Origin: Stercorarius parasiticus
Taxonomy: Eukaryota; Chordata; Aves; Charadriiformes; Stercorariidae
Direction of reading: 5' to 3'
Length of the DNA: 64,000 nucleotides
Assembly: GCA_013396915.1 (NCBI GenBank)
Contig: VWZL01002583.1
Coordinates: forward strand, 248,001 to 312,000
This document shows positions 61,202 through 64,000 of the stretch, in pieces. How positions within the stretch are numbered: the stretch's first letter is position 1; each line of letters begins with the position of its first letter. The notes under the pieces were generated by a model. That model searched no databases and had not been told where the DNA came from. It worked only from the letters and a program-made list of their open reading frames with translations. Position numbers and translations under genes: made by a program.

Positions 61202-64000
61202 AAAAGTCACACAAAGAAGTGCCATCCCTAGCTTTACCTAATAATACCAAAATCATGTCTTATTGGTTTAATAAACTGGTAAGCCACCGCATATGCAGGG
61301 CAGAGTATTGCTTTTCTTTCTTATTTGCCTATTTCCTTCCGGGACAGCAGAAAAGACAATAAAGGTTATATACTAGTAGACAAATTAGAAAAAGAAAACC
61401 AAAATTGTATGGAAAATATGCCTGCTGCTTGATAGGTTCATGTTGCACTGATAAGATTTTCTCCTACAGCTAACAATAGAAAGGAGAGGACTCTTTTACT
61501 CCCACAGGGAGTTAAATCAAATTAAGCAAACAGTTGCAAAAAAAGTTACGGGCTACCCACCTCACTTGTCTGTATCTTTACCTCATACCAATTCAGTTAT
61601 TTCAGAGGAGCTAAATAGAGAAGGCTATAACCCTCTTCTTACTCTTGTAAACAGGATGAACAACAGGACTGGAACTGACAGTCTCTAATTACTAGTACGT
61701 GCTGGACTTCATGAGCACTTGACATGAATTTAACCTACCAAAACAACATTTAAATTATCAAAGAGATTAGAATAATGAGCCTCATGGAAAATCTCCCTGA
61801 CATAGGTTGCAAGCTCAAAGCTATGTCAAAAATACAGCAACAGAAGCCCTTTATATTTGCAGTTATGAGCCTCATTTAAGCGTGCTTTTGTTTTACACTG
61901 ATGTTTCTGCTAGCCTGTGCAATGTGCAAACAAAATACCTACCATTGATGGCCAGTTGAGTAAAGAAACTTTGTCAAGTTACAAAATAATTGCTGTCCAT
62001 ACAAAGTTTCTTGAATACACACCAGGAAGAGACCTAGATTCCTTGCTATAATTCTGCTTCTGTGGTATATGTTCTGAAAAAGAAAATCTCCAGTTTCTGA
62101 AGAAATCTCTGCCCACCACCCTCCTCCAGGATCAATAGGATTCTACTTTATGTAACCACTCTAAGTTTGGCAGCAAGAGCTCTTACATGGCAGCATCTTG
62201 CAGATTTTGAGATACAGGAACAGTAAGTTTCCTCCTCATCAAAATGAAATAGCTGTAGAAGACTCAGCATACCACTTGGGCATTTGAATCTTAACTTTGA
62301 GAACATCACCATCACTATCTTGCCAACCTGAACAGTAACAGCCTCTAGAAGCAAATACCTGTGTATGTATACCATGCTCTCAACACTCCTCTTTTGGACC
62401 ACTCCTGAAAGCTACAATGTCGAAGTCAACTTTTTCTCATGATCTTTTGCATTAATTTCATAAAAACATATGCAACTCTTACTACTAAAGGATGCCTTCT
62501 TGGCTGCCTCAATCCATGGAATGCCAAGTAACAGGTAGGACACAAAGGCTGTCTTCCCTAAACAATCTGAGTAACTGTCCTTTTGAAAAGTGAAGAAATT
62601 AAACAATCTCTGAAACAAACTTTGTTTTCACACTTCCAACTAGGAGTACTGAAAGAAGAAAATTAATTGGTTTTAATCTGCTGCTTAAGAGTTTTGAGTT
62701 TATCTAACATCTTTGTTTGCCAGCCCAGGAACTGGAATTTTGAGTTCTGAGTCTCCTCCATTCCTAAACCTTATGCTTTGACACAGAACGATAAGAAATG
62801 GGAAGGAGAGCAATAGGGGTACTTTACTGTAGTCAACTAACTTGTAAACTGAAAGGATAAATTTGTAACTTCATTTTTGTTTCCTAAGTGGCTAAAAGCA
62901 GTACATTTTACTTACAATTAATTCTCTTAAATCTCTTACTTTAAGAACACTAACTCTACCTGCAGGAATTTCCAGTGATTGTACCATTTGTCATTACAGA
63001 AGTACATATTCATAAGCAGTGTGTGTTTACTGATAAACTACTCTTTTCTGGCTCCTTATTTCAAAATGAGGACCAGTGTCATCATATTAGTGTAAGATAA
63101 TATTGCAGACCAACACGATGAGTCAGCAACCAAAACGATGTGTTCTGCCATCCCACAGAGCTTGTTCTTTTGGTTCAAGTCCTGGAATTGCTGGTACATC
63201 TCCTCTCTCCCATCCTCCTCTTGCTTGCATGTCGCTGCAGAGCTTCAAGATTGACTTACCAGTTGTCAGCCTAGCTTGTTTCAGAAGGAAGGAGGAATTC
63301 ATGTGTAAAGTACCCTGGGTCTTAAAAACACAGAAACATGTGCTGGATAAGCTTAGTGCCTGGTCGGCTGACTTCACCAGTGAGAAAAGGAAGCTGCTCA
63401 ATTAACTGGAACTAAGTGAAAAAGAAATTTCAGTTTTCTTCGTCTTTCACTTATTCTTAAAACATTATTTAGATAATTCAGCTCATGAGAATCTCATTGT
63501 ACCCATATTCCTGCTGAGAGACTTGACCTATGATACGCTCGCTGCAAGACCCTTGCAGGCCTTTCCTTCATATTTCAGCAAGATGTACAATGCATAGTGG
63601 ATGGAGCTCATCCAAGAACCCAAACAGTACAGAGAAGAAAGCATTTTCCACATTAGGTAAGAGTGAAGGCATATGGGGCTTTACACTATGAAATGCAATT
63701 AAAACAGAAGGGCCACTGAAATGAAACACTTGACGTTCTTTTCACAGTTCTTTTTACCTGAAAAAAAACCACAAACAATAAACCAACAAAAACCCCACAC
63801 ATGGTCCAACTGGTGCTAAAGCCTGTTCCCACATAAAACCTGCCAGCACAGTATTATCCGTTTCCATTCTTGCCATAAGAATAGCAACAGTATTAGAAAC
63901 CAAAATTGATCTCATGGTATAACATGTTATGTTGTACACAATATCATGTCTATTATAAGACATACAAACAAAAATAAAAAAGTAGCAAATATGACAGTAT
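61202..64000. other. Unique non-coding sequence to window end
   Basis: No gene, RNA or known repeat recognised. Overlapping frames at 63103-63405 (plus, 100 codons) and 63123-63401 (minus, 92 codons) are mutually exclusive and show no domain. Confidence 0.5.

Noticed and set aside
63172..63182. GGTTCAAGTCC, close to a tRNA B box.
   Set aside because: No A box at the right distance, no cloverleaf arms and no terminator; not a tRNA or tRNA-derived SINE.
1..64000. CRISPR arrays, operons, prokaryotic ribosome-binding sites or terminators.
   Set aside because: The sequence is vertebrate nuclear DNA; no regularly spaced repeats or bacterial gene organisation exist here.

Overview
This is vertebrate nuclear DNA, most likely from a bird. 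The diagnostic content is a set of 5'-truncated CR1 LINE copies in several subfamilies. They end in the characteristic short terminal repeat (variants of ATTCTATG, seen reversed as CATAGAAT or ATCACAGA). I recognise no SINEs, and interspersed repeats I can name cover only about 5% of the window. A non-avian reptile is possible but less likely given the low repeat load. The DNA is AT-rich with general CpG depletion.

I find no protein-coding exon I can defend. The open frames are short, lack domain similarity I recognise, and are what chance gives in AT-rich DNA. The exceptions are the open frames at 5630-5869(-), 12065-12314(+), 27654-27848(-), 29796-30233(-), 54217-54597(-) and 57755-57973(+), which are decayed fragments of the CR1 reverse transcriptase ORF. 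The window is therefore intergenic, or lies inside a large intron.

Layout: 1-5.4 kb is unique DNA with two octamer-bearing, regulatory-looking patches (2.4-2.9 kb and 4.37-4.44 kb). CR1 copies lie at 5.45, 12.07, 12.82, 27.18, 27.57, 29.79, 37.15, 54.13 and 57.63 kb, with a possible ancient one at 47.15 kb. A 20-bp homeodomain-type palindrome is at 8.22 kb. A CpG-dense 16-bp minisatellite is at 16.90 kb. An 854-bp segment at 17.57-18.43 kb has LTR-like inverted ends. A 30-bp TA/CA tandem repeat is at 41.20 kb. The only convincing CpG island is at 52.11-52.38 kb, with an inverted pair of CCAAT boxes next to it and splice-donor-like sites on both strands; it is the best candidate for a promoter and first exon.

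Both ambiguous bases in the window (29793 and 58273) fall exactly at breaks inside CR1 copies. This suggests collapsed assembly gaps rather than simple base ambiguity. No gene system or operon can be described. The points of interest are regulatory candidates, one possible uncatalogued LTR-type element and the assembly signals. All assignments come from reading the sequence; no database search was possible.
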